Source: Nodularia spumigena CCY9414 (lineage in GTDB: Bacteria > Cyanobacteriota > Cyanobacteriia > Cyanobacteriales > Nostocaceae). Taken from it: a DNA stretch of 64,000 nt. Below the pieces are notes generated by a model, which did no database searches, was not told the DNA's origin, and worked only from the letters and a program-made list of their open reading frames with translations. The position numbers were made by a program, and so were the translations under genes. Below are positions 38,125-48,348 of this stretch, one piece after another (within the stretch, counting starts at the first letter, position 1; the number at the start of each line of letters is the position of its first letter). Location: the NCBI RefSeq assembly GCF_000340565.2, contig NZ_CP007203.1:2508055-2572054 (forward strand), in the 5' to 3' direction.

Positions 38125-39381
38125 GTGCTTATTCTGACACTGTTAGAGCCGCAAAAAAAAACGCCACTGCAACAGTGGTGCTTTGAAAATTCCTCTGTAA
38201 TTCGCATTGGTCGAGCGGTGGATAATGATGTGGTTTTATCTGATAGTTTGGTTTCGCGGCACCATTTGGAACTCAGACAAGTTAATTCTGCTAAAAATAA
38301 AAATGTCTGTTGTTGGCAGGTAATTAGTAAAGGCACTAATGGCACTTTTTTGGAGGGTATGCTGGTGCTTCAGTGCGATTTGCCGGATAGTGGGCTGCTG
38401 CAATTGGCACAGGGAGGGCCAATATTACAATTACAATTTCAGGATATCCCAGATACTGTGGTGCGATCGCCTGAAGCTGTCAATGCTGAAGAAAATACGC
38501 CGGCAAATTTAGCCTACACTTGTAAGCACGAAGGTAATTCGCCGAATAATCTCTTTTGTATTCATTGCGGTCAACCCATCTCAACTCAACAGAAAATTCG
38601 GCAATATCAGGTGTTGCGAACTCTAGGACAGGGAGGTATGGGTACTACTTTTCTGGCTTGGGATGCAGCAGGTCGAATGCCAGGAAAACCACAATTGTTG
38701 GTTTTAAAACAAATGAATGCTGACATGGCTAAAATTGCCAAAGCCCAAGAATTATTTGAACGGGAGGCGCATACTCTCAAATCCCTTAACCATTCGGGGA
38801 TTCCCAAGTATTACGACTTTTTTGTAGTTGGGGGCAAAAAATACTTGGCGATGGAATTAGTTCATGGTGAGGATTTAGAAAAAAGAATTTATGCTACAGG
38901 TCCAGTGCCACCCAGCCAGGCGATCGCTTGGATGATTCAAACCTGCGACATATTAGAATATCTCCATGGACAAAATCCACCACTAATACACCGTGACATC
39001 AAACCCGCTAACCTGATGGTGCGAAATTCCGGTAATCAGATAGTAGTGTTAGATTTTGGGGCTGTGAAGGAGATTGGCACCACACCAGGCACTCGTATTG
39101 GTGCAGAAGGTTACTGTGCGCCCGAACAAGAGCGGGGACAACCCTTAACGCAATCCGATTTATATGCCATTGGTCCGACTTTAATTTTTCTCCTCACCGG
39201 CGAAAATCCTTTCAACTTTTATCGTTACCGGAAACAAAATTCCGGGTTTGACGTAGCCAATATTCCCACAATTACTCCTCAACTCAGAGAAATTATTGAA
39301 CGCGTTACGCAGCATTTGCCACGCGATCGCTACCAAAGTGCTAAAGAACTGGCTGTAGCATTAGCTGCTTGCCCAGTATAG
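38125..39381 (+). CDS. FHA-domain Ser/Thr kinase with zinc ribbon
   Basis: A 418-residue kinase from a GTG start. Residues of about 1-105 are an FHA domain (IRIGR at 26-30, SRHHLEL at 44-50), a phosphothreonine reader. Residues 131-150 form a zinc ribbon. The Hanks-type kinase domain (159-415) has GQGGMG at 168-173, catalytic Lys195, HRDIKPAN at 289-296 and DFG at 310-312, all intact. There is no transmembrane segment. It follows the PP2C gene closely and shares its zinc-ribbon theme, suggesting a kinase/phosphatase couple. Confidence 0.9.
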   Translation: MLILTLLEPQKKTPLQQWCFENSSVIRIGRAVDNDVVLSDSLVSRHHLELRQVNSAKNKNVCCWQVISKGTNGTFLEGMLVLQCDLPDSGLLQLAQGGPILQLQFQDIPDTVVRSPEAVNAEENTPANLAYTCKHEGNSPNNLFCIHCGQPISTQQKIRQYQVLRTLGQGGMGTTFLAWDAAGRMPGKPQLLVLKQMNADMAKIAKAQELFEREAHTLKSLNHSGIPKYYDFFVVGGKKYLAMELVHGEDLEKRIYATGPVPPSQAIAWMIQTCDILEYLHGQNPPLIHRDIKPANLMVRNSGNQIVVLDFGAVKEIGTTPGTRIGAEGYCAPEQERGQPLTQSDLYAIGPTLIFLLTGENPFNFYRYRKQNSGFDVANIPTITPQLREIIERVTQHLPRDRYQSAKELAVALAACPV

Positions 39382-39569
39382 GGAGTGGGGAGTGGGGAGA
39401 AGAGGAACGGGTGCAGGGGGCAGGGTGCAGGGGAGAAGAGGAACGGTTTTTAAGTAACCGGAAGTTTAAAGTAATTTCTCACTCCCCCTTGCTCCGGTGC
39501 TCCGGTGCGCCCCTGCCTCTTCTGGGGAGTAGTGAGTATGAGAAATACCTACTCCCAGTGCTTTATACC
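39382..39569. repeat. STRR-type low-complexity spacer
   Basis: GGGAGTG copies, a GTGCAGGGG segment like the 38-bp minisatellite unit, GGAGAAGAGGAACGG twice, then GCTCCGGTGC repeats. No gene is visible. Confidence 0.7.
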
Positions 39570-39788
39570 CTACTCTTCGTCCCAAGCTTCTACTGAGAGC
39601 AAATCGCCAATTGGATCTTGCATACTGAAGCCAAAGTCTTGCAGTTCCTGTTTCCAGTGCTGCCAGTCGTTGCCGTAGAGTAATGCAATTTTCCAAATGC
39701 TATCAGTTGGTTTGATAATATTGGATTCAATGAGTGATTGCACGTTACGCTGCAATTTCACCATTGGGTGAATCACTTGCTGAGTCAT
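39570..39788 (-). CDS. DUF4327 family protein
   Basis: A 72-residue soluble protein. VIHPMVKLQRNVQSLIES, then KPTDSIWKIALLYG and FGFSMQDPIGDLL match DUF4327, a small family found across cyanobacteria. It has no Cys-rich or transmembrane feature. The acidic C-terminus is usual for the family. Function unknown; convergent with the FHA kinase. Confidence 0.8.
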   Translation of the reverse strand: MTQQVIHPMVKLQRNVQSLIESNIIKPTDSIWKIALLYGNDWQHWKQELQDFGFSMQDPIGDLLSVEAWDEE

Positions 39789-40383
39789 AGCCTCGATTCA
39801 ATTCTGATTTTGTTTGGTAAATACTTGATCAAAACTGCTTTCCGTTTTGCAATTGTCATCGATGCGTGGAGTATTGTAATTGGCAAAGCTAGTCTTAACT
39901 ATTCTACTATACCATAACAAACTCTGCTACTTGGTGAGAAAATTCGGTTTTGTACGGTAATCACCACTACATAACTTAAATTCTGCCCAGCCATCATCTT
40001 AGATGCTATACGGACAAGCTAGCCATCCGAAAAGTTACATGAAAAATCTGCTGGGGACGACCTGGAAATTTTTTGGTTTTATAGTCACCAGAATTTGTGT
40101 GATTGTTAAAAGACCATAGAACCGATGGGTTTTGATGATTTTAGCGTAATGGTGCAAAAAAATGATTACGCATATTTAACCCTTATATAGACTATCGCAA
40201 ACATCTAGAAATAAACATACTTCTGACAAATCTTTATAAAAATTTAATTATTGCGCTCTTGCGATCGCGCTCTGGGGAAAATATGCTGCTACAAAGCTTG
40301 TTTCTCCAGCAAAAAGGTTACAGGGTGATCATTTTGGATAGCAACTTGCATCATTGCACCAAATTGACCCCCCATAGAAAAAC
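39789..40383. other. Intergenic region, no gene seen
   Basis: A ~595-bp spacer between two minus-strand genes. AT-rich, with GCGATCGC-type sites near 40260. No open reading frame with family resemblance, RNA gene or strong terminator was found. Confidence 0.45.
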
Positions 40384-42219
40384 CTACTCAATGTGAAAAT
40401 TGAAGGGTAAACGAGTGTAAATCCCGTGAGGATCATTCATCTTTTGAAGAATGACCATTTCCTGTTGGAGTTTTTGTAATTCCGCCATCAAGGGATGAGA
40501 TGGTTGAACTGACACCCCGGCCATTCCTAACATAGTGGTGATTTCTTGAATCGCCCGCCCAAAAAAGCGTTCTTCCAAAGTACTGACTCTGGGATATTCT
40601 TGTAATTCCCAATCGTTGTCCAGTTTAGCTTCCTTGGCAGCATATTCAATAGCAGCATTCAGACCACCTATTTCATCCACCAAACCGATTTGTTTAGCGG
40701 ATATTCCTGACCAAACTCGTCCTTGGGCAATTTCTGCCACTTTTGGGGCTGGTAAATTCCGACCTTGAACAACTCTATCGAGGAACAGATTATAAATGCG
40801 GTTAACACTGCGTTGATAAATTTCTAACTCCTGGGGTGATTTTGGGCGCGTCGGGGTTTGACTATCGGCATAACGTGCAGTTTTGACAGTATCCCAGGTG
40901 ATACCATTATCATTCGCCAGTTTTTGCCCATTCAAAAGCACACCAAACACGCCTATGGAGCCTGTAATGGTAGTTGGTTCCGCAAAAATGCGGTTGGAAT
41001 CGGTAGCAATCCAATAACCACCAGAGGCGGCGATATCACCCATTGATACCACAACAGGTTTGACCTCGCGAGTCAATTGTACTTCTCGCTGCATGATCTC
41101 GGATGCGGTAGCGCTACCTCCGGGGCTATTAATTCGCAAGACAACTGCTTTGACATCATTATCGTGACGTAGTTGATTCAAGATTCTGGCAAAGCGATCG
41201 CCTCCTATTTGCTGATCTTCACCTCTACCATCGACAATTTCACCCTCAGCATAAACCACAGCAATTTTATTTTGAGAGTTGCGTTCTACACCTAGTGATT
41301 TTCCGGGAACTTGAGCGTAGTTTCTCAGATTAATTTGCTCAAAGGTGCGATCTGTTTCGTCGCTGGCTGTTAACTTCTTGAGGTCGTTAACTACCTCATC
41401 CAGGTATCCTACCTGATCCACCAAACCACGCTCTTTGGCTTCAGTGGCTGTCAGTAAAGCCTGAGTATCGGCGATCGCTTGCAACTGTTGAGGAGTCATT
41501 TTGCGACTAGAACTGACTGTAGTTCGCCAATCTCCCCAAACATCGTCCAATAATTTTTGGATTTGTTGGCGGTTTTCTGGACTCAACTCTTGGAGGATAA
41601 ATGGTTCGACGGCTCCTTTAAATTTGCCCACCCGCACGACTTGAACACCAATTCCGAACTTGTCTAAAGCCCCAGCTAGAAACGTCGGTTGGCTAGTTAA
41701 ACCATTGACTTCCATCAAGCCTATGGGATTAAGGGTGATTGTATCCGCCACCGAACTCAGATAATAATCCTTTTCACTCAAGCCCACGCCATAGGCGACA
41801 ACCTTTTTCCCAGATTCGCGGAACTTCTTCAGCGCCTGGCGAATTTCTGTCAGAGAAGCAAAGCCCATGTTACCAGATGCACTTGTTCCTGTTGCGTCTA
41901 AATATATACCGACAATTCGCGGATCAAGCCTGGCCTTTTCCAAGGTATCGAGAACGCTACGCAGTGTCATCCTTGGGGCTTCTGCTCCTGATAATGCTTG
42001 TTGTAGCAATTCGCTAGAACCGGGGGGGGTATCGGTAATATTCATTGACAAGTCAAAAACCACGATTGACTGATCTTTGACTTGGGGAGTAGTATCTCTG
42101 GAGGTGGTAACTGCAAATAACAGGAATATTATTCCTGTTGTGCTGATACCGAAGAAGATCATCAGTCCCAGTACAGTACCTATTAAACTGGCAAAAGTTT
42201 GTTTAAAAAAATTACGCAT
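40384..42219 (-). CDS. sppA: Signal peptide peptidase SppA, 67K type
   Basis: A 611-residue membrane serine protease that degrades cleaved signal peptides; in cyanobacteria it also affects light acclimation and antenna turnover. One transmembrane helix lies at about residues 15-38. Two tandem S49 domains follow: the N-terminal supplies the general-base Lys (SEKDYYLSS) and the C-terminal the nucleophilic Ser in MGDIAASGGYW. Length fits the long, two-domain form. It starts 9 bp downstream of the isomerase remnant's stop. Confidence 0.93.
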   Translation of the reverse strand: MRNFFKQTFASLIGTVLGLMIFFGISTTGIIFLLFAVTTSRDTTPQVKDQSIVVFDLSMNITDTPPGSSELLQQALSGAEAPRMTLRSVLDTLEKARLDPRIVGIYLDATGTSASGNMGFASLTEIRQALKKFRESGKKVVAYGVGLSEKDYYLSSVADTITLNPIGLMEVNGLTSQPTFLAGALDKFGIGVQVVRVGKFKGAVEPFILQELSPENRQQIQKLLDDVWGDWRTTVSSSRKMTPQQLQAIADTQALLTATEAKERGLVDQVGYLDEVVNDLKKLTASDETDRTFEQINLRNYAQVPGKSLGVERNSQNKIAVVYAEGEIVDGRGEDQQIGGDRFARILNQLRHDNDVKAVVLRINSPGGSATASEIMQREVQLTREVKPVVVSMGDIAASGGYWIATDSNRIFAEPTTITGSIGVFGVLLNGQKLANDNGITWDTVKTARYADSQTPTRPKSPQELEIYQRSVNRIYNLFLDRVVQGRNLPAPKVAEIAQGRVWSGISAKQIGLVDEIGGLNAAIEYAAKEAKLDNDWELQEYPRVSTLEERFFGRAIQEITTMLGMAGVSVQPSHPLMAELQKLQQEMVILQKMNDPHGIYTRLPFNFHIE

Positions 42220-42228
42220 TTCAGTTAT

Positions 42229-42648
42229 TTAGTTAATCATATTTTTACGTAAAGTTCTTGAGTTCTGCAAGTTATTTGATGTCGTGTTGCCAGTACAAAA
42301 TAATACTGTCGTAATTTCGGCAATTAACACCTGAACTAAATCATACAATGCGGCTTCCGATTCCACTGCGGCTTGTAAAAAAGGCATCGCTAAACCACCA
42401 ATATCTGCTCCTAGAGCGATCGCCTTGGCGACATCTAGTCCATGACGTAAACCCCCCGAAGCAATTAAGGGTACATCAGGTGCGATCGCCCGAATACTTG
42501 TGATACACTCTGCCGTAGGTAAACCCCAATCAGCAAATGTCCTCCCTAAGCGCCTTTGCAAGGCATTTTCCGCCCGTTCACTTTCCACCATAGCCCAATC
42601 TGCTTTGCGTGACTGGGTTTGTTCTGAATTTTTGGTAGGGGCGTTCAC
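42229..42648 (-). pseudogene. fni: Type-2 IPP isomerase with large internal deletion
   Basis: A 139-residue frame. Residues 1-17 (MNAP...TQSRKAD) match the normal N-terminus of type-2 isopentenyl-diphosphate isomerase, then the frame jumps straight to [18 protein letters not shown] and [16 protein letters not shown], which belong to the last third. About 200 residues are missing, including most of the FMN and substrate site, so it cannot be active. Because the join is in frame the remnant still reads open. The enzyme is dispensable when IspH makes both IPP and DMAPP, as in the cyanobacterial MEP pathway. Confidence 0.85.
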
Positions 42649-42710
42649 TGGTAAATATAACTCACAGCAATTGTAATAACTATTGTGACAGGTGTCGGAA
42701 TTTTGTGGTG

Positions 42711-43763
42711 TTAGTTTGTTCTACCTGGATTTCCCCCCTGCATTTCTTCAATTTTAAACATACTAATTAATACTCCCGCTATAGGAATTGATAAAAATAC
42801 CCCTACTAAACCTGCTACTTTTGCCCCTATTAATAAAGCAAAGAACATGAAGACTGGATTCATATTTATTGAGCCTTGCATAATGCGCGGCATAAGTAAA
42901 TTTTCTTCCACTTGCTGAAGGATTACACTACCGATTAAAACTTGCACACTTACCCAAATACCTTGAGGTAGAGCAATGAGAGCAACTAGGGTAATTCCAA
43001 TTGTAGCGCCAATGCCAGGAATCAAATCAAATACTCCGGCGATCGCCGCTAAAAATAAGGCATAAGGTAATTGAATAAAAATAAATACAACAAATATAGA
43101 ACCACCGAAAAATAAAGATAATAATAAACGACCCCAAAAGAAGCCTAAAAAGTTCTGCTGGATGGCTAAAGTCACCTGATTACGAACATTTCTAGGAAAA
43201 AATTTCATAAGAAAATCCCAAACCCTTTTGCCATCTAACAACATAAAAAAAGCTACAACTGCAATCAAAATTAAATCTACTAAATTAATTAATAAACCTT
43301 GAAATGTTGCCCATCCCGTGCCAATTCCTGCTAAAATTTGATTGCGTAAGGCCTCCTCAATTAGTTGGAAATCCACTTTAAAATTGAATTTAATTAGGAT
43401 ATTTTGTAATGTATTTAATAGGGAAATCACATATTCAACAAATTGAGGGGCTTGTTCAAGTAACTGTTGAAATTGAGATAATATAGCAAAACCTAGAGTT
43501 ACTATCAATCCTACCAAAACCAGCAGACTCACTAAAAAAACCACAATAACTGCAATACCATGTGGTAAAAAACGTTCAGACCACTTGACTGGATAACTCA
43601 GCAAAAATGCCAGAATTCCAGCAAAGATAAAAATAACAATCACTGTGGAAAAATAAGCCAAAACTTGCACAATTGCCCAACCAAGAGCTAACAGTAATAC
43701 ATAGCGAATCAGCTTGGTATTATTCAGCTTTTCCCAAAACATTTTGATGCTTGAATCATTCAT
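42711..43763 (-). CDS. AI-2E family transporter
   Basis: A 350-residue polytopic protein with about seven or eight hydrophobic segments. The paired helices at the start ([30 protein letters not shown]) and [20 protein letters not shown] late in the sequence are typical of the AI-2E/PerM family. Members export autoinducer-2, sodium or other solutes; the substrate is unknown. It sits directly upstream of the isomerase remnant. Confidence 0.88.
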   Translation of the reverse strand: MNDSSIKMFWEKLNNTKLIRYVLLLALGWAIVQVLAYFSTVIVIFIFAGILAFLLSYPVKWSERFLPHGIAVIVVFLVSLLVLVGLIVTLGFAILSQFQQLLEQAPQFVEYVISLLNTLQNILIKFNFKVDFQLIEEALRNQILAGIGTGWATFQGLLINLVDLILIAVVAFFMLLDGKRVWDFLMKFFPRNVRNQVTLAIQQNFLGFFWGRLLLSLFFGGSIFVVFIFIQLPYALFLAAIAGVFDLIPGIGATIGITLVALIALPQGIWVSVQVLIGSVILQQVEENLLMPRIMQGSINMNPVFMFFALLIGAKVAGLVGVFLSIPIAGVLISMFKIEEMQGGNPGRTN

Positions 43764-43853
43764 AATTTAGAGAAATTTTATAAGATTTTAGTGTGTAGTA
43801 ATTATCAATACCTTCTGACAAGAATTTTCTTAATTAATTAAACATAATTTTAT

Positions 43854-44804
43854 CTACCTAGGATGACGTTTTTTCGGTTGAAATAACTGGTGCTGCTGTT
43901 GTTCAGCCGGGAGGTGTACAGCATATTCAGAGGGAAAAATTGCCGCGCCGCGCTGTTTGGCGTAAACTTTAGTGAATTCTGCCCCTAAAAACAGAATATG
44001 AGCCGCGAAAAAAATCCAAGTGATCACAATCACAAACGAGCCAGCCACGCCATAAGCAGAACCAAAATTAGTGCGACTGAGGAACTGTCCAAATAAATAC
44101 TGTCCTACCAAAAACAGCACAGAGGTGATTAACGCACCAACGATAGTATCACGCCAAGCAATCTCGGCATCTGGTAGTATACTATACATCATAGTAAACA
44201 TTAATGTTGTCCCGCCAAAAGTAATCAATAAGCTCATAAATTGCCATAGATAACCTGAACCGGGAACTAATTCATTTAAAAAAATCACTAATCTTGCCAA
44301 AATTGCGTTACTTACAAAAAATAATATTAAAACAACAGCAATTACCAATACCATTAAAAAACACAATACACGTTTATGCAATAGATTTAAAACGTGGTGT
44401 CTTGGGACTGGCTTGACTTTCCAAATTCTATTGAGTGCGGCTTGAATTTGGGTGAATACTCCAGTAGCACCAAATAGTAAAAAACCAAGATTGAAGACAA
44501 TTTGAAAAGTTTGTTCTCTAGAATCGACTCTCAGATTAACAATAGCTGTAGAAATTAATTTCGCCCCCTCCTCACCAAACAGTTTACTCAACTGAGAAAT
44601 CACCTCTTCTTGAACCACAGATTCCCCAAAAATTGTGCCTACAATCATAATCAATAGTACCAAAAGTGGCGCTAGGGAAAATACTGAGTAATAAGCTAGT
44701 GATGAAGCTAACAGAGGGACTTCATTCAGTTGCCAATCAGAAAAAATTTCTGTTAATAACCGCCGAATTTTTCTCAAAGTTACCATAGTAACTAAATAAG
44801 GCAT
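43854..44804 (-). CDS. YihY/BrkB family membrane protein
   Basis: A 316-residue protein with six hydrophobic helices. EVPLLASSLAYYSVFSLAPLL near the N-terminus and YGVAGSFVIVITWIFFAAHILFLGAEFTKVYA near the C-terminus are hallmarks of the YihY (formerly RNase BN) family. The C-terminal tail is cytoplasmic, basic and Gln/His-rich. Function unclear; the old RNase assignment is not accepted. Transcribed like the AI-2E gene. Confidence 0.88.
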   Translation of the reverse strand: MPYLVTMVTLRKIRRLLTEIFSDWQLNEVPLLASSLAYYSVFSLAPLLVLLIMIVGTIFGESVVQEEVISQLSKLFGEEGAKLISTAIVNLRVDSREQTFQIVFNLGFLLFGATGVFTQIQAALNRIWKVKPVPRHHVLNLLHKRVLCFLMVLVIAVVLILFFVSNAILARLVIFLNELVPGSGYLWQFMSLLITFGGTTLMFTMMYSILPDAEIAWRDTIVGALITSVLFLVGQYLFGQFLSRTNFGSAYGVAGSFVIVITWIFFAAHILFLGAEFTKVYAKQRGAAIFPSEYAVHLPAEQQQHQLFQPKKRHPR

Positions 44805-45220
44805 ATTGCCGCTAAAGGAGCTTTTAATTATCTCGGAAATATACCTGAGTGTTCGCCTGTAATTTGCTTAATACAGTAGGTATAAAATGCATAAACCAGG
44901 ATTTTTCTGCTAATTTTGCGAGATGATTAATTGAAAAAAATTGAAAATACCTTTGTTTTTTGATTGTAACAAGTAATGAATAAGTATACTTATTAAATTT
45001 GTCATATTCATATCACAATAGATAGAGCGATCGCTTGATACTAAATATTGATTTATTTTAATTACTAAATATCTCTCTTCTGGATGAAATAAACTTATTA
45101 CTATAGATATAGCAGTCCTAAATAAATAAGTTACGAACAGAGAACACACACCCTCTTTAAGGGGAATTTCCTATATACTGATAGATATTTAATAATAAAT
45201 GTATCTATCGCCACCCACCC
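44805..45220. other. Intergenic region, no gene supported
   Basis: About 415 AT-rich bp between divergent genes, with one GCGATCGC site near 45029. A 79-codon minus-strand frame (44910-45149) lacks homology or a good start site, and I leave it out. Confidence 0.45.
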
Positions 45221-46813
45221 ATGAACCAGATATGTTGTCTTAACCCAGAGTGTGATAACCCGCAAGTTCCCGAAAATACGAAATTTTGCCCCAGTTGCGG
45301 AGTTCCCTTAATCACGTTGAGAAACCGCTATCGACCAATAAAATCATTGGGTGGTGGAGGATTTGCCAAAACTTATTTAGCATCAGATATTGACAAATTA
45401 AACGAAAAGTGCGTAATTAAGCAATTTGCACCCCAAACCCAAGGAACAGCAGGGTTACAAAAAGCTACAGAATTATTTTTACAAGAAGCGCAGCAATTAC
45501 AACAACTCGGAGAACATCCCCAAATTCCGGCTTTGTTAGCGTATTTTAACGAAAATAATCGGCTGTATTTGGTACAACAATTTATTGATGGGGAGAATTT
45601 ATTAAAGGAATTAGAACAGCAGGGAATATTTCCAGAATTAAAAATACGCGCCTTATTACAAGATTTATTATCAGTTCTGAAAGTCGTTCATAGCCAGAAC
45701 ATTATTCACCGGGATATTAAACCAGAGAATATCATGCGTCGTCGGAATGATCGCAAATTAATATTAATTGATTTTGGGGCATCTAAGCAACTACAGGGAA
45801 CAGTGAAAACAGGAACAACCATCGGGACTTTTGGCTATTCTCCCTTAGAACAAATGCAAGATGCGAAAGTTTATCCCGCCAGTGATTTATATAGTATTGG
45901 TGCAACTTGTTTTCATTTGTTAACAAAAGTCCACCCTTGGCAACTTTGGCAGGAAGATGGTTATGGATGGGTGAAAGAATGGCGTAACCATTTACAGCAA
46001 CCAATTAGTCCAGAATTGGGGCAAATTTTAGATAAGTTATTACAAAAAGATGCTCAACAACGTTATCAGTCTGCTGAAGAAGTTTTAACAGATTTAAATC
46101 CTCTCAAAATATCCCCTACAGTACATTATCGACCTCCACTCAAATCACAAACAGCAGTAAAACCTCAATTTTCCCGACCGGGTTTTATGAAACTTGCGGG
46201 GTTAGTCGTGGGAGGATTTGTTTTAGCTGTGGTGGGACAAAGTATATTTAGTCCAACGCTAAGACCAGAAGCTACTGCAAAACCAGAACCTACTCCAATA
46301 TCAGAAGCTACTACAAAACCAGAACCTAGACCAATAGAAGATGGGGGACTAATATCATCTGTGGGTATGGACTATACAAAACTAAGAGATTTACTTACTG
46401 AGGGGAGGTGGAAACAAGCAAATGACGAAACAGTGAGAGTTATGTTAGTAGTCGCGAAACAGGAAAAAGAAGGTTTGCTATTTATGACAAGTGTTGAAAA
46501 TTTCCCATGTAAAGACCTTCAGACTATTGACAAGTTGTGGGTAAAACATAGCAATAGCCGGTTTGGTTTTTCTGTGCAAAAACCCATTTATCAAAGTTTG
46601 GGGGGAACCAGAGAGTTCAACAGAAACATTGCAGAAGCTTTTGGAGAAAAAATAGGATGGAGGAAAGAAAGAAAATGGAAAAGCTATAGTGAGCTTACTT
46701 TTGATAAAATAGCGCCACCAGGACATCTTCCATCTGATAGGTCAGCAGGAGGTTTTCGTTGGGGTTTGACTAGAGGTATTCTCTTTTCTCGCATGGATAC
46801 TTGTAAACTGTAA
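45221..46813 (+). CDS. Ser/Thr kinase with C-terminal GUN4 domain
   Basis: A 530-residue transmembrane kinase. A zinc ribbon (CLNPEC, CPSCG; residues 5-27) leads into a Hanks-type kinase (about 33-295) with a glycine loop GGGGFAKTY, HRDIKPEN near 162-169 and DFGA. After a linker, one transmembrane helix (about 322-342) and a Pro/Glu repeat spacer comes a GUN4 domain (about 385-529; YTKLRDLLTEGRWKQAN, GFSVQKPIY, APPGHLP). GUN4 binds Mg-protoporphyrin and stimulates Mg-chelatase. Fusion to a kinase suggests tetrapyrrole or light sensing across the membrane, which is inference. Confidence 0.92.
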   Translation: MNQICCLNPECDNPQVPENTKFCPSCGVPLITLRNRYRPIKSLGGGGFAKTYLASDIDKLNEKCVIKQFAPQTQGTAGLQKATELFLQEAQQLQQLGEHPQIPALLAYFNENNRLYLVQQFIDGENLLKELEQQGIFPELKIRALLQDLLSVLKVVHSQNIIHRDIKPENIMRRRNDRKLILIDFGASKQLQGTVKTGTTIGTFGYSPLEQMQDAKVYPASDLYSIGATCFHLLTKVHPWQLWQEDGYGWVKEWRNHLQQPISPELGQILDKLLQKDAQQRYQSAEEVLTDLNPLKISPTVHYRPPLKSQTAVKPQFSRPGFMKLAGLVVGGFVLAVVGQSIFSPTLRPEATAKPEPTPISEATTKPEPRPIEDGGLISSVGMDYTKLRDLLTEGRWKQANDETVRVMLVVAKQEKEGLLFMTSVENFPCKDLQTIDKLWVKHSNSRFGFSVQKPIYQSLGGTREFNRNIAEAFGEKIGWRKERKWKSYSELTFDKIAPPGHLPSDRSAGGFRWGLTRGILFSRMDTCKL

Positions 46814-47070
46814 CATCTAAACGCTTCCGCCGTGAGTATCAACTTAACAGTTACAGCAATCTCAATTTAAACCTCCGCGTACCTTTGCGTAAACCTTTGC
46901 GCCCCTTTGCGTTAAAAAAGATTCTCATCATTTATTAAAAAGAACCTCACCCCCCAGCCCCTCTCCTTACCAAGGAGAGGGGGGAATTTAATGGGACTCA
47001 AGGGCGGGTGTTTTAGGATGATGGTGGGTTACGCTGTCGCTAACCCCGACTACATTTTTATAGTTTTTGC
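46814..47070. other. Repeat-bearing spacer with hairpin
   Basis: CCTTTGCG repeats (46880-46912) are followed by a perfect hairpin, CCCCTCTCCTT (46958-46968) with AAGGAGAGGGG (46972-46982), of the type dispersed in Nostoc genomes. The hairpin may terminate the kinase transcript. No gene is present. Confidence 0.6.
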
Positions 47071-48243
47071 ATGACTTCCAATCCAGCATTGTGTAACGCG
47101 ATCGCCTATCATATTTCTACCAGTCCTCAAAGGCGAATTACTTTCGCTGAATTTATGGATCTGGCTTTATATCACCCTGAACACGGTTACTATTCTAGCC
47201 ATGCTGTGAAAATTGGATTTCAGGGTAGTGATTTTTTTACTTCGCCTCATCTCGGTGCTGATTTTGGCGAGTTATTGGCGGAACAATTTTGGCAGATGTG
47301 GGATATTTTAGCGCGTCCTGTACCATTTTCTTTGGTGGAAATGGGAGCCGGTCAAGGACTGCTGGCTATGCATATCCTCAATTACTCTGGGCTACATTAT
47401 CCAGATTTTTTTGCGGCGCTGGATTATGTGATTGTGGAAAAGTCGCCAGGATTTCAGCAAGAACAACAGCAACGTTTGCAAGATTTTTCTGTGCGTTGGT
47501 GCAGTTTAGAAGATATACCCACTGACTCGATTACAGGCTGCTTTTTTTCTAATGAATTGGTGGATGCTTTGCCTGTACATCAGTTTATTTTAACAGATGG
47601 GAAAATGCACGAAGTTTATGTCACAACCGGGAAAGATGATTCTGAGCCGTTATTTTTGGAAGTTACGGGAGAACTTTCTACACCGGAATTGCAAAAATAT
47701 CTGGATTTAGTGGAAATTGATTTAACTGCTCGTGGTTATGAAGATGGCTATCGCAGTGAAATTAATTTGGCTGCTGGTGAGTGGTTGAGTATTGTAGCCG
47801 ACCGCTTGCATCGGGGGTATGTGTTAACTATTGATTATGGCTACCCGGCTGATCGTTATTATAACCCCAGGCGATCGCAAGGAAGTTTACAATGCTACTA
47901 CAACCATCGCCACCACGATAACCCTTATATCAACGTCGGGATGCAAGATATTACCGCCCATGTTGATTTTACAGCTTTGGAACGCTGGGGCGATCGCTTC
48001 AAGTTAGAAAAAATCGGCTTTATCCAGCAAGGTTTATTTTTAATGGCTTTAGGTTTAGGCGAGCGTCTTTCAGCCATTTCTCACCAAGAATTACCCCTCT
48101 CACAACTTCTACAACGACGAGAAGCATTACACCAACTGATAGATCCTACAGAATTAGGTAACTTTGGAGTATTAATTCAAAGCAAAGGACTCCAGCAGAC
48201 AGAAATAACTCAACCGCTCAAAGGACTAACAGTACCAGGTTAA
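47071..48243 (+). CDS. MidA/NDUFAF7-type SAM-dependent methyltransferase
   Basis: A 390-residue class I methyltransferase. VEMGAGQGLLA is the SAM-binding motif I, and the surrounding HPEHGYYSS and FTSPHLGADFGELLAEQFW segments are signatures of the MidA/NDUFAF7 family. The mitochondrial relative methylates an arginine of a complex I subunit; in cyanobacteria the target may be NDH-1, by analogy only. Monocistronic. Confidence 0.88.
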   Translation: MTSNPALCNAIAYHISTSPQRRITFAEFMDLALYHPEHGYYSSHAVKIGFQGSDFFTSPHLGADFGELLAEQFWQMWDILARPVPFSLVEMGAGQGLLAMHILNYSGLHYPDFFAALDYVIVEKSPGFQQEQQQRLQDFSVRWCSLEDIPTDSITGCFFSNELVDALPVHQFILTDGKMHEVYVTTGKDDSEPLFLEVTGELSTPELQKYLDLVEIDLTARGYEDGYRSEINLAAGEWLSIVADRLHRGYVLTIDYGYPADRYYNPRRSQGSLQCYYNHRHHDNPYINVGMQDITAHVDFTALERWGDRFKLEKIGFIQQGLFLMALGLGERLSAISHQELPLSQLLQRREALHQLIDPTELGNFGVLIQSKGLQQTEITQPLKGLTVPG

Positions 48244-48348
48244 ACTTGAGAAAAGTTAAAACAGTCTTTAACAATGCTATCTGATGCTGATATAGATTAG
48301 CATAACATTGACTACTGTGCAGATTCAGACAACAGGAAAGTATTAATT

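Noticed and set aside
44910..45149. 79-codon minus-strand frame
   Set aside because: AT-rich, no recognisable domain and no good ribosome site; likely chance.
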